Origin: Gari tellinella | Taxonomy: Eukaryota; Mollusca; Bivalvia; Cardiida; Psammobiidae | Direction of reading: 5' to 3' | DNA: 64,000 nt | NCBI GenBank assembly: GCA_922989275.2 | Contig: OV277869.1 | Span: 23,942,189 to 24,006,188, forward strand | In this document: one piece after another, positions 23,421 through 35,700 of the stretch | How the letters are laid out: each line of letters starts with the position of its first letter | How positions within the stretch are numbered: position 1 is the first letter of the stretch | Made by a program: the position numbers and the translations under genes | Notes under the pieces: model-generated | What the model saw: only the letters and a program-made list of their open reading frames with translations | Told to the model about the DNA's origin: nothing | Databases searched by the model: none

Positions 23421-23660
23421 CTGATGTGTCATGTGACCAAAACAACATCGGGCCACAATTCAGGAGCCAATCAAATTTCATTCACACCACCGCGCGTAGC
23501 TAAATCGGCCAAGTGTAACGACGGTCAAGGTCGACGATCTCCATTCAATACACAAACGGAGCGTTCAAAATCTATATTTAGACAAGCCGGTATGATTATA
23601 GTACGATGAGATTAGAAATCTTCCGAAACCGAAAATTTCTTGTCACGTGAGCCGGTCAAA
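23421..23660. promoter_or_regulatory. Bidirectional INSIG/CCDC93 promoter
   Basis: Short, relatively CpG-rich interval between the probable INSIG first exon and the CCDC93 start codon. Visible motifs: CATGTG (23430-23435), CCAAT box inside GAGCCAATCA (23467-23471), SRE-like TCACACCAC (23482-23490, matches TCACNCCAC), and E-box CACGTG (23644-23649) 11 bp before the CCDC93 ATG. A CCAAT box about 15 bp from an SRE is the layout of SREBP/NF-Y sterol-regulated promoters. Motif matches are seen; regulation is inferred. Confidence 0.65.
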
Positions 23661-23753
23661 ATGGCTGCTAGTGGGAGTCTATTTGCTGGTCGACCAAGAA
23701 CTGGTTCTTCAAAATTAGGTGTTCAACAAGATGCAGATGGGAATGAAGTTGAA
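23661..23753 (+). CDS. CCDC93: CCDC93 exon 1 (start codon)
   Basis: ATG in the context AAAATGGCT, 31 codons ([20 protein letters not shown]...), donor GTATGT at 23754. The N-terminal residues are not conserved, as is usual in this family. The exon is assigned by position, ATG context, phase 0 join to exon 2 and head-to-head placement with INSIG. Confidence 0.85.
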
Positions 23754-26700
23754 GTATGTTCACATTACAATTAATCAGTTCTTTAGAATTTAATAGAACT
23801 GTCTGTTTCCACGGACTCTTATATAGACACCATTTTTCTTGAAATTATGTCCCTTTACATTTTTGTTGCCTGTCAGTGTCAATTTAACTTGCAAGTTACA
23901 GTAATTTCTAATTACTTAAAGGGACAGCTGAAAAGAAGACACACCAGTACTCTACAGAACTTGTTGCAGCTTAATGCAGGATATCTTTAAAATGGAGCTT
24001 TCTGCACAACAACAGTAAATCTTACCTCTGCTGAAGCACGGAATTATACAAAACGGAATAGCAACTAAGCAAAAATGAATAGGCGAGTACCTGAGCTCTC
24101 GCGGCGGTTGAATTTTGCGAGATTATGTGTCACGTGACAACATCTTCACTTTTTTGCCTCGTTGTCCGCGATTTCTGGCGTGAAATTTACCGACTCGAGT
24201 GTTTTTATTGACATTTTATAGGATTTAAACGACTATGTGGACATTCCTATCAATTCACGGGAATAAAAACCCGTGAACAATGCTTCGAAAACACACATTT
24301 ATCATATTGACTACCGATAGACAGTCTCTTATCAAGTCTCGCGAGTCTCGTATCCGCCGCACGAGATTTACGATATAGTGCGAGGTTTCGATTCCGTCAG
24401 TGTATAATTCTGTGGCTGAAGTATTTTGAAATGTTTAAATTTGGACTAATATCAACCATAGGGGGTCTATACTGCATCTAAAACTTCTACACACTTTACA
24501 TGTATATATACTAACAAGGGGTCAAACTGTATTAAAGGTCATTCGTACACAACAAGTACACACAAGTCTTTAAAGGGACTCGCAACCAAATGGTGTATTT
24601 GCAAAATTAAAAGAAAATGCTCAAATAAAAGCAAATGTGTATAGCATTATCGTGCATCTGGCCTCAAACAAATATGATCAGTGTAAAAATATCTTCAAGA
24701 AAAGTCATCAATTCTTAGATATTTCCCATTGATTTTTCAACTCCGTTGAAAGATGGAGTGAATCTATTTCGACTCAATTGAAACCGTTCATGCATGAAGT
24801 AATTTAAATCAACCACTGTACATTAATAGCTTAGCTCAATCAGTTAAGCATGTGTCTTTTCCACCCTCCAATGCTGGGTACTGGGTTCAAATCCCTCCAG
24901 GGCCAAACTTTTTTTCTTCATTAGAATGCATTTTTATGCCCCCGGCATCGATAGATGCGGAGGCATATAGTAATCGTCCTGTCCGTCAGTCCGTCCGTAG
25001 TTGTTGCCTTGGACAATTCCCTATCCACCAATATCACCAAACTTTGATTTTGACATTGACCTTGACCTAATTTGGACTTAAAATATTTTAAATAGGCTAT
25101 TTCTTGGTTAACTAGATTTTACCGTTTCGTCTAGCATCAACACATCTGACTACAGTGTAGCTCCGTTACTTCGCGGTCCGCTATTTCGCGAAAGGCAATA
25201 TATCGCGGTCCCGGCTTGGACCCCGTTTTTTCCTATATGTGTATACTTAAGTCAATAAAAGTCGAGTTTCAATGATTTCTGTTTCTATAATACTTATATC
25301 TTCCTTTAACAGGTCGCTATAATTGCGTAATCAGTGTCAATTATCACCATCTGTGGACTTGTCATCGCGCAGCGTGTCATCCCGCTGCGTTGATTGACAG
25401 GTGATGCACTAACAACAAACAATGAGTGAACTCGCGCATGTGCAGTTTCGCTCATTATTTAGCAATAATTAACAAACTAACCTGATTGACTTGGACTTTT
25501 AACCATCAAAGTCGACTAATCCATATTAAAAGCAATGGAGAGATAACCACAGACGTTAAAATCACAGTCAATTCACATTTTGATACATCAACAGACGCTT
25601 ACAATTATAATTGCGATTCGTACCAGATAATAACGTACGCGAACAATGTCGGCCAAACAATTAATGAAGTTAAACTTGTAAACTGTAAATTAATTTCATT
25701 GTTCTTTCACTCTCATTTACATTTACTTGTTTCTTGACAATACAGCCTAGAAAATCCCATTTTATCTGCATTATTATCGCGATATAGGCATTAAGTGTGA
25801 TTTTCACGAGTAACTGAATCTTACTGACACACGCACATTTCAAGCAAAATGGCGGCCGTTGTCAAAACGAAAGTACGCATTTGCTTAATACACATGAAAA
25901 TGCTGATGATAAATATGACAGTGCATATAAAGACTTGTTTTCACAAGAAGTAACAAGGTAAACAACCAAGAAATCGTGTTTATTGCATGACATTGATATA
26001 ATAGAGTTTGACAATGGAAAATACAATAGAATTTGGTTCAGCTCAGAATTGGGCTATATCGCGATCCGACCACATCGCGGATTTCATTCCGTGGACCCCA
26101 ACTTCCGCGATATAATGGAGCTACACTGTACAATGCTTTGATACTTATACAGTTGTTGCCTTTGACCATTCCCTATCCCCCAATATCATCAAACTTTTAT
26201 TTTGACCTTGACCTAATTTTAACTTAGAATATTTTAAATGGGCTCTTTCTTGGTTAACTAGATTTTACCGTTTCGTCTAGCATCAACACTGTTTACTACA
26301 ATGCTTCAATACTTATACAGTTATTGCCTTGGACCATTACCAACTCACCAATAATAACCAAGCTCAGTTTGACCTTGACCTTGACCTAATTTGGACTTAG
26401 AAAAAATTCAGAATTCAATTCAAGGATGCCACCGGGGGCATAAGCGTTTATTGAATGCGCAGTCTTGTTTTCAAACAGAATTTCTTATCCTAAACTAATA
26501 TTTACTTGTTTTTTATAAGCGCTTGACATACATTTACAATTTACTCCTTTTTTATGCTAAATCTGGTTGCCAGTCTCTTTGACTCTATCAATTTACATGA
26601 TACTTTTGTAATTCTTTCAGCTATTGAAAGCCAAGTCATTTTTCTACAAAATGTACTCTGCTTATCTACAGCTCTGTAACAATATCTTAAACATTTCTAC

Positions 26701-29700
26701 AACTCCAACACTGTTTGGCAGGCAAGTTGTCATGTTTTTTTGGTGTCATTGACAAACTTTCATTCACTACATCTCAGCGATAACCTGGTGATTTACAGAT
26801 CAAAACATGGCGTGATTCAATAAAACAACACAATTCTATCACCAACAGCCAGTTTTTCAGTCCTCAGTGTCAAATTGGTGTTATGAAATTAACAATATTT
26901 TCCAGTTAGTTTCCTTTATCTTGATCCTTGATCTGTGGACTTGTCGTCATGTATATCACAAATGTATGTTGGCACACCAATGATTTATTGCTAGCTTGTG
27001 AATTATTCAATGTACTTTCATCGGATCAAGGCGGTCGTGGATGCAAACCACCCTATTGGGTTAATGAATTCAGCCAGTTCCACCCTCTCTCTCCAATCGC
27101 TGAGTTCCGGGTGTTCCTCTTGGCTTAACAGTGTGTGGATAATTAGTGCCGGCATACCACACATCCTTTGAAGCGACCTAACTAGAGTCTCTCTCTGGAC
27201 ATTATACAGCTCACAATCTAGCACATAGTGCTCCGTCCTTTCAATGACCCCGCACTCACAGAATGGTGACACATTTTGGCATGTCGTGCTCCTGTATGCG
27301 TTGAGTCTGGAGTACCCTGTTCATAGTTGAAGAATGATGTTCGAAGTTTGCTTGTTTGGGAAGTCGAATTTGGTTTGTTTGTGACTGTTGGGCAGAAATC
27401 GTAGAATCTTCTTCCTGTGAACAAGTTCTCCCACCTGGCTTGCCACTTGACCAAACATGTTTTGCGGCTTTAACTTCCTGCAGCGTTACTGATCTACGCT
27501 TTCTTTCACATCTCCGAGGAAGCAGCCATTTTGGTTTTTGAATTCTGGTAACCTCTACCTAAAGAATCCATTTCATTGGATAAGCCAAACAGCTTTACAT
27601 ATTTGTGACATCATGCACAATGATTGTAATAGGTTTGATTAAACGGCCCCTATTTACTGCATACTAAGCAACCATTCAAAACATTCATTATCAGTCTCAT
27701 AACCAATTACTCCATAAATATGTCTTTTTATACCTCAACTGAAGAAATAGTTCCAAGTTATACTGTCATATGATGAGTATTCACAATAACTGAAAAAGTA
27801 ATATATATTCTATTTTCTAGCAGATGGTAGCTTAAAGCAGGCTAAAGTAAAGCTACTTTTAGCAAAATGTGCCTTTAGGTGCATTCTGCTCTACTTTCAA
27901 TCTGTTAACTTTTAATAGCAATGCCAAAGGATTTTTTTTTAAAAATAATTTCAGGGATATTTTGTGCTTAATGGGTAGATCTTGACCTAAACATGTATAA
28001 AAGAAACAAAAACTAATGTTAAAGTACAACGATTGAAAAAAAAATGAAAAAAAGAAATGACCCAATCTGTGCCTCAGAATTTATTTTTTTCATTTCTCTT
28101 CAAAAAGCAACCCAAGTCTGCAATACAGTAATTAATGTGTTTTTTTAACAATTTAGATATTGATATACCCCAACTGGGTATTGGGGACTATATAGGAATC
28201 TTTTTTTTTTCATTCTGCTTATCCATCGCACCCGTCCGGCTATCTGTTCGGCCATCCGTCCATCCCAAAAGTGTCCCGAGCATAATTTTTTCAAAATTTC
28301 TTTAATATGTCACGTAAGATGACACAACCTGGTGGTGTGGATATATATTGGGATAACTAAATGTTGTGTAACAGTTTCCCGGCAAATTTGACATTGACCT
28401 TGACCTCTGAACTTGATTATTGAAAAATCTTGTTAAAAGAATAACTCATATTCCATATCTTCCATGATGACAAAACCTAGTGTGTCCATACATCTTAAGA
28501 TGGTGACGTGTTATATGGCACTTTCAGGCCCTCTTGACCTTGACCTCTGACCTTAATTATTGAAAAATCATGTTAGAACCATACCTCATATACCATATCT
28601 TCTATGATGACAAAATGTTGTGTGTGCATACATCTTAGTATGGTGACGTGTAACAAGCCACTTTCAGGCCCTCTTGACCTCTGACCTTGATTATTGAAAA
28701 ATCTGGTTCAAAGGTTAAGCATACATCATATAGCATATCTTCTATAATGACCAAACCTAGTGAGTGCATACCTCTTAAGATGGTGGAGTTACATATAACA
28801 CTTTCAGGTATGATTGACCTTGACCTCTGACCTTGATTAGGGAAAAATCCTGTTAAAAAACCGATAACCCATATACCATATCGTTTAGACTGACAAAACA
28901 TAGTGTGTGCACACATCTTAAGATTGTGGCGTATCACATACCACTTTCAGGCCCTTTTGACCTTGACCTCTGACAATGATTAACGAAATATCTTATTAAA
29001 AGCATAACTCATATACCATATCTTCTATGGTGATCAAACCTAGTGTGTTCATACATCTTTAACTTAAGATGGTGGCGTATCACATACCACGTTCAGGCCA
29101 TTTTGACCTTGACTTCTGACAATGATTAACGAAATATCTTGTTAAAAGCATAACTCATATACCATATCTTCTATGTTGACCAAACCTAGTGTGTTCATAC
29201 ATCTTAAGATGGTGGCGTGTCACATTCCACTTTCAATGTCTACTTTTTGCTTCATCAAATTCCGTCAAATAACGCCACAGTATGTGCATTATAATGAAAA
29301 TGTGCATCAAAAAGTTTTATGTCGTTTGGGACGTCCTCATTCCTTAGCAACGGGCCAACATGTATGTAGGTGTGATCTGTTAGGTGTTCAAAGTAAACGG
29401 CCTATGCGACTGGAACTTGCACCAAATGTTATGAATCATCTTTAAATGAAATATTTTCAGTTTTATATAATTTACATAGAATGCAAAATTAAAAAAAAAC
29501 TTTACCTGTTTAATTTCTCAAGGGTACCACAAGAGAATATTGGCGATCTAGTCAGTTTTAGCACCAGTTTAAAAGTCGATGGTTAAGACTACCTGTCGAA
29601 TTGCGTTGTATATCTTGTATCTATAGAGGTAGATCTAGATCTATAGTACAATTTTTTATTTATTTTTTTGGTAATAGATCTATATGTATGTGTCAAGTAC

Positions 29701-32700
29701 CTGTGGTTGTATACCTTATTGTATCTATAGTAGAAGTATAGTAAAAAAAAAATATAATTTTTTTTTTGGTAATAGATCTATTTGTATGTGTCAAGTACCT
29801 GTGGTATACCTTGTATCTATAGTAGATGTATAGTAAAATAATTTAATTTTTTTTGTAATAGATCTATTTGTATGTGTCAAATACCTGTGGTATACCTTGT
29901 ATCTATAGGATAGTAGATGTATAGTAAAATAAAAAGGGTTTTTTTGTTTTTTTTTTGTAATAGATCTAGATGTATGTGTCAAGTACCTGTGGGTGCGGCC
30001 ATTTTGGGAGATAATTTGGGAGACAAATTATTTCCCTTGGCTGTCGAACCCCTGCATACTTTGAAACAGAATTGGAGTATGTTCACGGTCGATATCTTAC
30101 TTTTTTTTGGTTGTGACATGCAAAGAAATGTTTAATTTAATATAAAATGCTTTTTAAATAATCCCCAAATGTCTAATTTAAGACGCGCTTACATTTTTTA
30201 TTTTTCACGTCTGTTTTTCAACAAGGAATCTTTCGAATGGCCTCGTGCTAAAGGTATGTCCGGTTATTTAAATCATTCGGAATGCTATTTCCGGTGTTGA
30301 GATCCCGATCACGCTATGGATAAAGGGTGTTTAAGCGACCACAAAAATACACGTATTGTCGGGTTGGGAGCCATTGCTATATACATATTCATGAGATCCC
30401 CCGAGGCCCCGCCCACTACCGGCCTTTGGCATTGCTACTTTTAAGTGGTCGTCTATCTTCCAAACTAGAAACAGGCTATAAGCTACCAATTGCTACGATG
30501 TAGCAACCATTTCTAATGGCACATGTATATTCAAGACTGTATAATTATATCGGAACTATACTCACCCAAAAAAGAAACCTTACACTTTCATGGGTGAAAG
30601 TTTTCCGTATTGTGACGGAATTCCGTATTTCCGAAATTGCCGAGGGTCATTTTTCCAGAACGTGTAAATCCGTTGAGAAATTCGGGGGGGGGGGGGGGGG
30701 GGGTGGGGGGGTGTAGAGGATGTCTTTGTCGAGTAAGATTGAAAAAACAAAATCGAAGGTGATTTCGAGAGCTGTCAAATAAGTTGAAATTACGGTGTCA
30801 ATGTTCGCCAATGTTATCGTTCGGCCCTATCGTTCGTCGTACTATAACGGTGACGGCAAAATCCGAGTGAACCAAAACAAATTGGACTGGTTGCCGAATT
30901 AGGTTGCTACACGCACGCGGACAGCGTTGAAAACACGGAAACCAGTCTCTGACCAAAACATTTCCGTAGTTGATTTCAATAATATGACAGGCTTCCTTAA
31001 AATAACGAGGTAAGCAAATTTATGAGGGGGCTGATTTTGATCTTGTTGCCGATAATTTTCCGTAGCGGTACGAAAAACTTCTTTTGGAAAATCTAAAATC
31101 TCTTTCTTCGGAGTCTTACTAGGCGCTCATTGTTTTATGGATCATCCGATTACCAGACGCTAAACTATATCACGCGGAACGCTTCGTGTTTTATCGTTGG
31201 TGCATCAAAATGCAATTAGCTAATTTTGTCACCGGTTTTCGCGAATTTAAAATACCGGCGCATCTGTCAAATGCAGCATAATGGTTAATTTTTATGAAAC
31301 TCGAACTAAACAACATTAGAAGATTGAATAGGGAATTCGGCTGAAAATCCGATTTTATTATAAAACAAGTAGCTTACTCAGTTACTGAAGTATTAATGTC
31401 ACCTTTTTTAATTTTTCACATTACATATTATTGGACTGTTAACCAATCCGTTTTCTATGGCTATAAAGTATTGAAAAGGTATTTTAATAGAATTCTTATC
31501 ATTAAAGTAAATGATAGTAGAACATTTAATTCATTAAGTAAAGAAATATTTATCTGATTTGGGTAACCCAAGATTAAAATTCAGTCTAGCATCACAGCTT
31601 TGAAACAGTTTAGAAAAATCAAAATGTATAAATTTGAACCACTAAAATCATTTTTTAGGGAGGCCTCTTGTTCCATCAACTATGGGAAGGCTCCCTCTAC
31701 CATCATAGCCTACTGCTTTAAATTTTGTGCCACTTAGTTTTAACTTTCTGAAAGCAAATTGAACATGAAAATGAGAGCTAAAATAAATGCACACACAGAT
31801 CACGGTTAGAAATCGTTTATCAAGAAACCATTTATCAATCAAATAGAGTAGACATGGCACAGAGGTAAGTTATTTACTTTATGAGTAAATCCTTCGAGCA
31901 GAGAGAGGGAGGTATTTTCATTAGGATAAGTGAAATGCCTATCCCCACCCCTCTCAAATATCATGCCTTCAAATGTACAAAACTTTAGAATGGCCTGTAC
32001 ACATAATAAGGAAAAAATATTTCTTAAATATATTTATAGGGTAACCCAAGTCCCATGCCATTTTTAAAAAAAATCATTTTATGAGGCGGGGGTTATGTGG
32101 TCAGCCCCTGCCCCTTCATATATATAATCATGCACCTATGCACTGGTCTGTATAAATGAAATATAGGTGTCAAAACAGGATCAGGCAGAACTGGGTGTTT
32201 TCTGTGACAATGGCTTTTAGTATCTTTACGATAATTTAACTATATTAAACTGAAAAGTACTGACAACAATGATTTATTTGAATACTCTAAACTGTTAACT
32301 GAAAGCAAGGGCCAGTTATGAATTATGTGTACATCTATCCTGTACGAACAGTGTAGACTAAGATCAGAATGTTCCCATCAGAACCTTCTGAACGGGATAT
32401 TTACAGTATCCTTGCAAAAGCTTATACAACCAGAGTCAGTTTTTATGGTAATGCTTGACTGGAAATAGATTGTGTTTTAAATGTTTTGTATTGGATCTAG
32501 CAATACATGTCATAATGTTTAAGTGTCAGTGATACAAAATCTTATACATACAGCTTTATAAAACAGTATAATGATAGAAAACCTACAAGTACCATCTCAT
32601 ATTTTTCTCCCTTGGATCTAACTCATACATGGACCTAACTAGAAACATATTTGTGTGGCCTTACAATGATAATTGTTAAAGCAAAGTGCTTATCATTAAC

Positions 32701-35700
32701 TTTGGAGTATAACAGTTTGCTGAAAGCAATTTCCATCTTTTGTTAAATAAAATCAAAATTAAGATTTATTTTTCAATCCTTGGAAAACATTAATGCTTAT
32801 GACCAAGAAAATTATTTTTATATTTTTCCATAGTTTGTCATTTTCTAACAATTTTCCAACAGTTTCAGACCTTAAAAATGCTTAAAACCCAGGAGCTTCC
32901 GGGGGCCTCCGGCCCCCTGGGTCCCCCCGCCAGGGCCTTGCCCTGGACCCACTGGGGGCCCCCAAGCCCCCAGCATAGTTTTCAGTATTTTCAGTTTTGC
33001 CAACTTTCACCCATGCACTTTATAAATTTAGATAAATTTTAAATAAAAGCACAACTTACATATTTTCGTGTTACAGTATATTGGTTTATCCGTACATAAC
33101 ACGTGTGTAAAATTCTAACCATGTGCTACTTGCTAAACTCCGTCAAAACCACATTACCTTGTTTTGCACGTGGACCACGTGCAGGGCACTTCTGGTCAGA
33201 AAGCATATCAACTAAAGTATCACAATTTAGCTTAGGTACACAGAAACAAAAATCACAACACAAAAGTAAAAAATGAATAATGCCTACACTTTCAAGAGCA
33301 GAGAGAAACAGAACATTTTGGAATTTACAGGCTAAGCTGTCTCCGTTTGACGTCTCTCGGATGTCTAACTGCAGTAGGAATGTAAATTTCAAATTCGCGA
33401 GACATCTGCGACATACTGGCACTATGTTTGAGCGTCCAAAGTCAGGTAGACCAAAAGCAACTATCAAACGGCATGTGCATGCTATTGTCTTATGTCAATG
33501 ACATGACAATGACAATGACAATGACAATGACAAAGTTTATTTGATATATGGCCACCGGCCCAAATCAACAACATATAAACATATATAAAGGAACATGGTT
33601 TTTATGTGGTGAGATAATCGGTTATCAAACTCAGTACATTATTCTTCCTATTGTAACAGCAAAATAATCATTTGTATTGCAGGAATATAAATGCATTTAC
33701 ATTTCAGCAATAAAATATATATATTCAGTTTTATATCAAGTTTATATCACCACATTTATTTATAATGGCAATCAAAATTATTGATCGTTGTTTGACACTG
33801 ACTCAAATAAACATTCGACTTGTAGCAATATAAATAGCAGCGTAGCAGCAAACTATACATTCGACTTGTAGCAATATAAATAACAGCGTAGCAGCAAACA
33901 GTACATTCGACTTGTAGCAATATAAATAGCAGCGTAGCAGCAAAATATACATTCGAATTGTAACAATATAAATAAACTTACACTGCAGCAATAAGATATA
34001 CATTCAGTTTTATATAAAATTTATATCTTGGACTTTATTTACTAAGTTAATCAAATTTACTGACTAATATTTGACACTGACAGCAGGCGGCTACGTTCCT
34101 GGAACCCGTAATATGTAAACATAGCTAAAGCTTTTATTATGTCTGCATTGCTACTACTCATTAAGATATAGAAAGTATGTAAATTTATTCTTGACATATA
34201 TTTTCTAGGAATGTATGATTCACGAAGATGTTGTAGCTTCTGGCACACCATTACAAAGTGAAATTCATCACCTATTCCCTCGTTGCAAAGTTTACACACT
34301 CTTAATTCCCTGGCTATATTGTCATATCTACCCCTTTCTATTTCAAGGTCATGTGATGAGGTTCTTAATCTGGAAAGAGCTGCTCTAAACTTTCTTATGT
34401 TGATGGTGTCAAGAAACGCTTCATGACCAAACTTTGTTTTGAACATGCGATAAAGTTTAAGTTTCGAGCATTCGTAGACAGCAGCATTCCATTCCTGAAC
34501 GTATTGGTCTCTCAACCGTTGAACAAATAATTTTAAAACAGAGCTTCATTTATCACATATTGACTCTCCCAGACATTACCCATTCCATTTGAAAAAAGCA
34601 TATCTTTAACGTTTGTAGCCCAGTTTGTTTTATTTTGTTCAGATAAATATTTAAGCATACAATACGCTTTCTTAACCAGTCTCGTATCAGGCATTTTGGT
34701 TATTTTACACCAGTATTTTAACACACGTTTAGCTGCAGTAATAAATAGCGGGAAGCGTCCACAATCTCCTAGTACAGCAATGTTTGTAGTTTTACTTTTA
34801 ACACACATGTACCTTTTACATGCATAATTATGGATAATTTCTACGGATGGTTGTCTGTGTACACCCCATATTTCTGATCCGTATAAAAGAACGGGACTTA
34901 TCTTTGTGTCAAAAATGTTGAAAAACACGTTACGTGGCAGTTGACCATAACCGTATAATTTAGTAAGAACTGATACGAGGACTCGTTTTGCTTTTAATGC
35001 CTGAACACTTGCCATTTTGGAATAAGACAACTGCCTCGTAAACGTTGTTCCAACATATGAAAAATTGTTAACAACTTCAATTTCATTACCATCATACGTC
35101 CACTTTTCAAACTTAGATAAGTTCCCGCCATTTTTGAACACCATTATTTTCGATTTGTCTGTGTTAACCTGAACCAAGTTTTCGTCACAATATCTTTTAA
35201 GTAAATGTAGTAACCTCTGTAGACCCACGACTGTGTCAGCTGTTAGCGAGAGATCGTCAGCAAACAGGAGACACAGCACTTCAGTCATATCTGGTGTTAA
35301 GCGAATACCATATAGACCACTGTTTTCAATAGCCTTTACTAGCTCATTTATAAAAATGACGAATAATATCGGTGACGCCAAACAACCCTGCTTTAATCCG
35401 ATTGGGCAATTGATGTACTCTGTCAAGCCTTCATTTGTTCGAATGCATGCCTGGACTGACTTATAAAGACCTGTCATTGCAGTGTAAAGTTTTCCCCTTA
35501 AGCCATTAGCCAAACACACTTTCCATAGCTTGTCCCTATGTATCAAATCGAAGCATTTCTTAAAGTCCACAAATGCGACGTAGAGTTTACCTCCTCGTTT
35601 CGACAACTGTTTACTGATTAAGGCCTGTAAAATAAAGGCATTGTCTGTGGTCGAGTATCCCTCGCGGAAGCCTGCTTGTGGTTCTTTTATTTTGTCAAAA

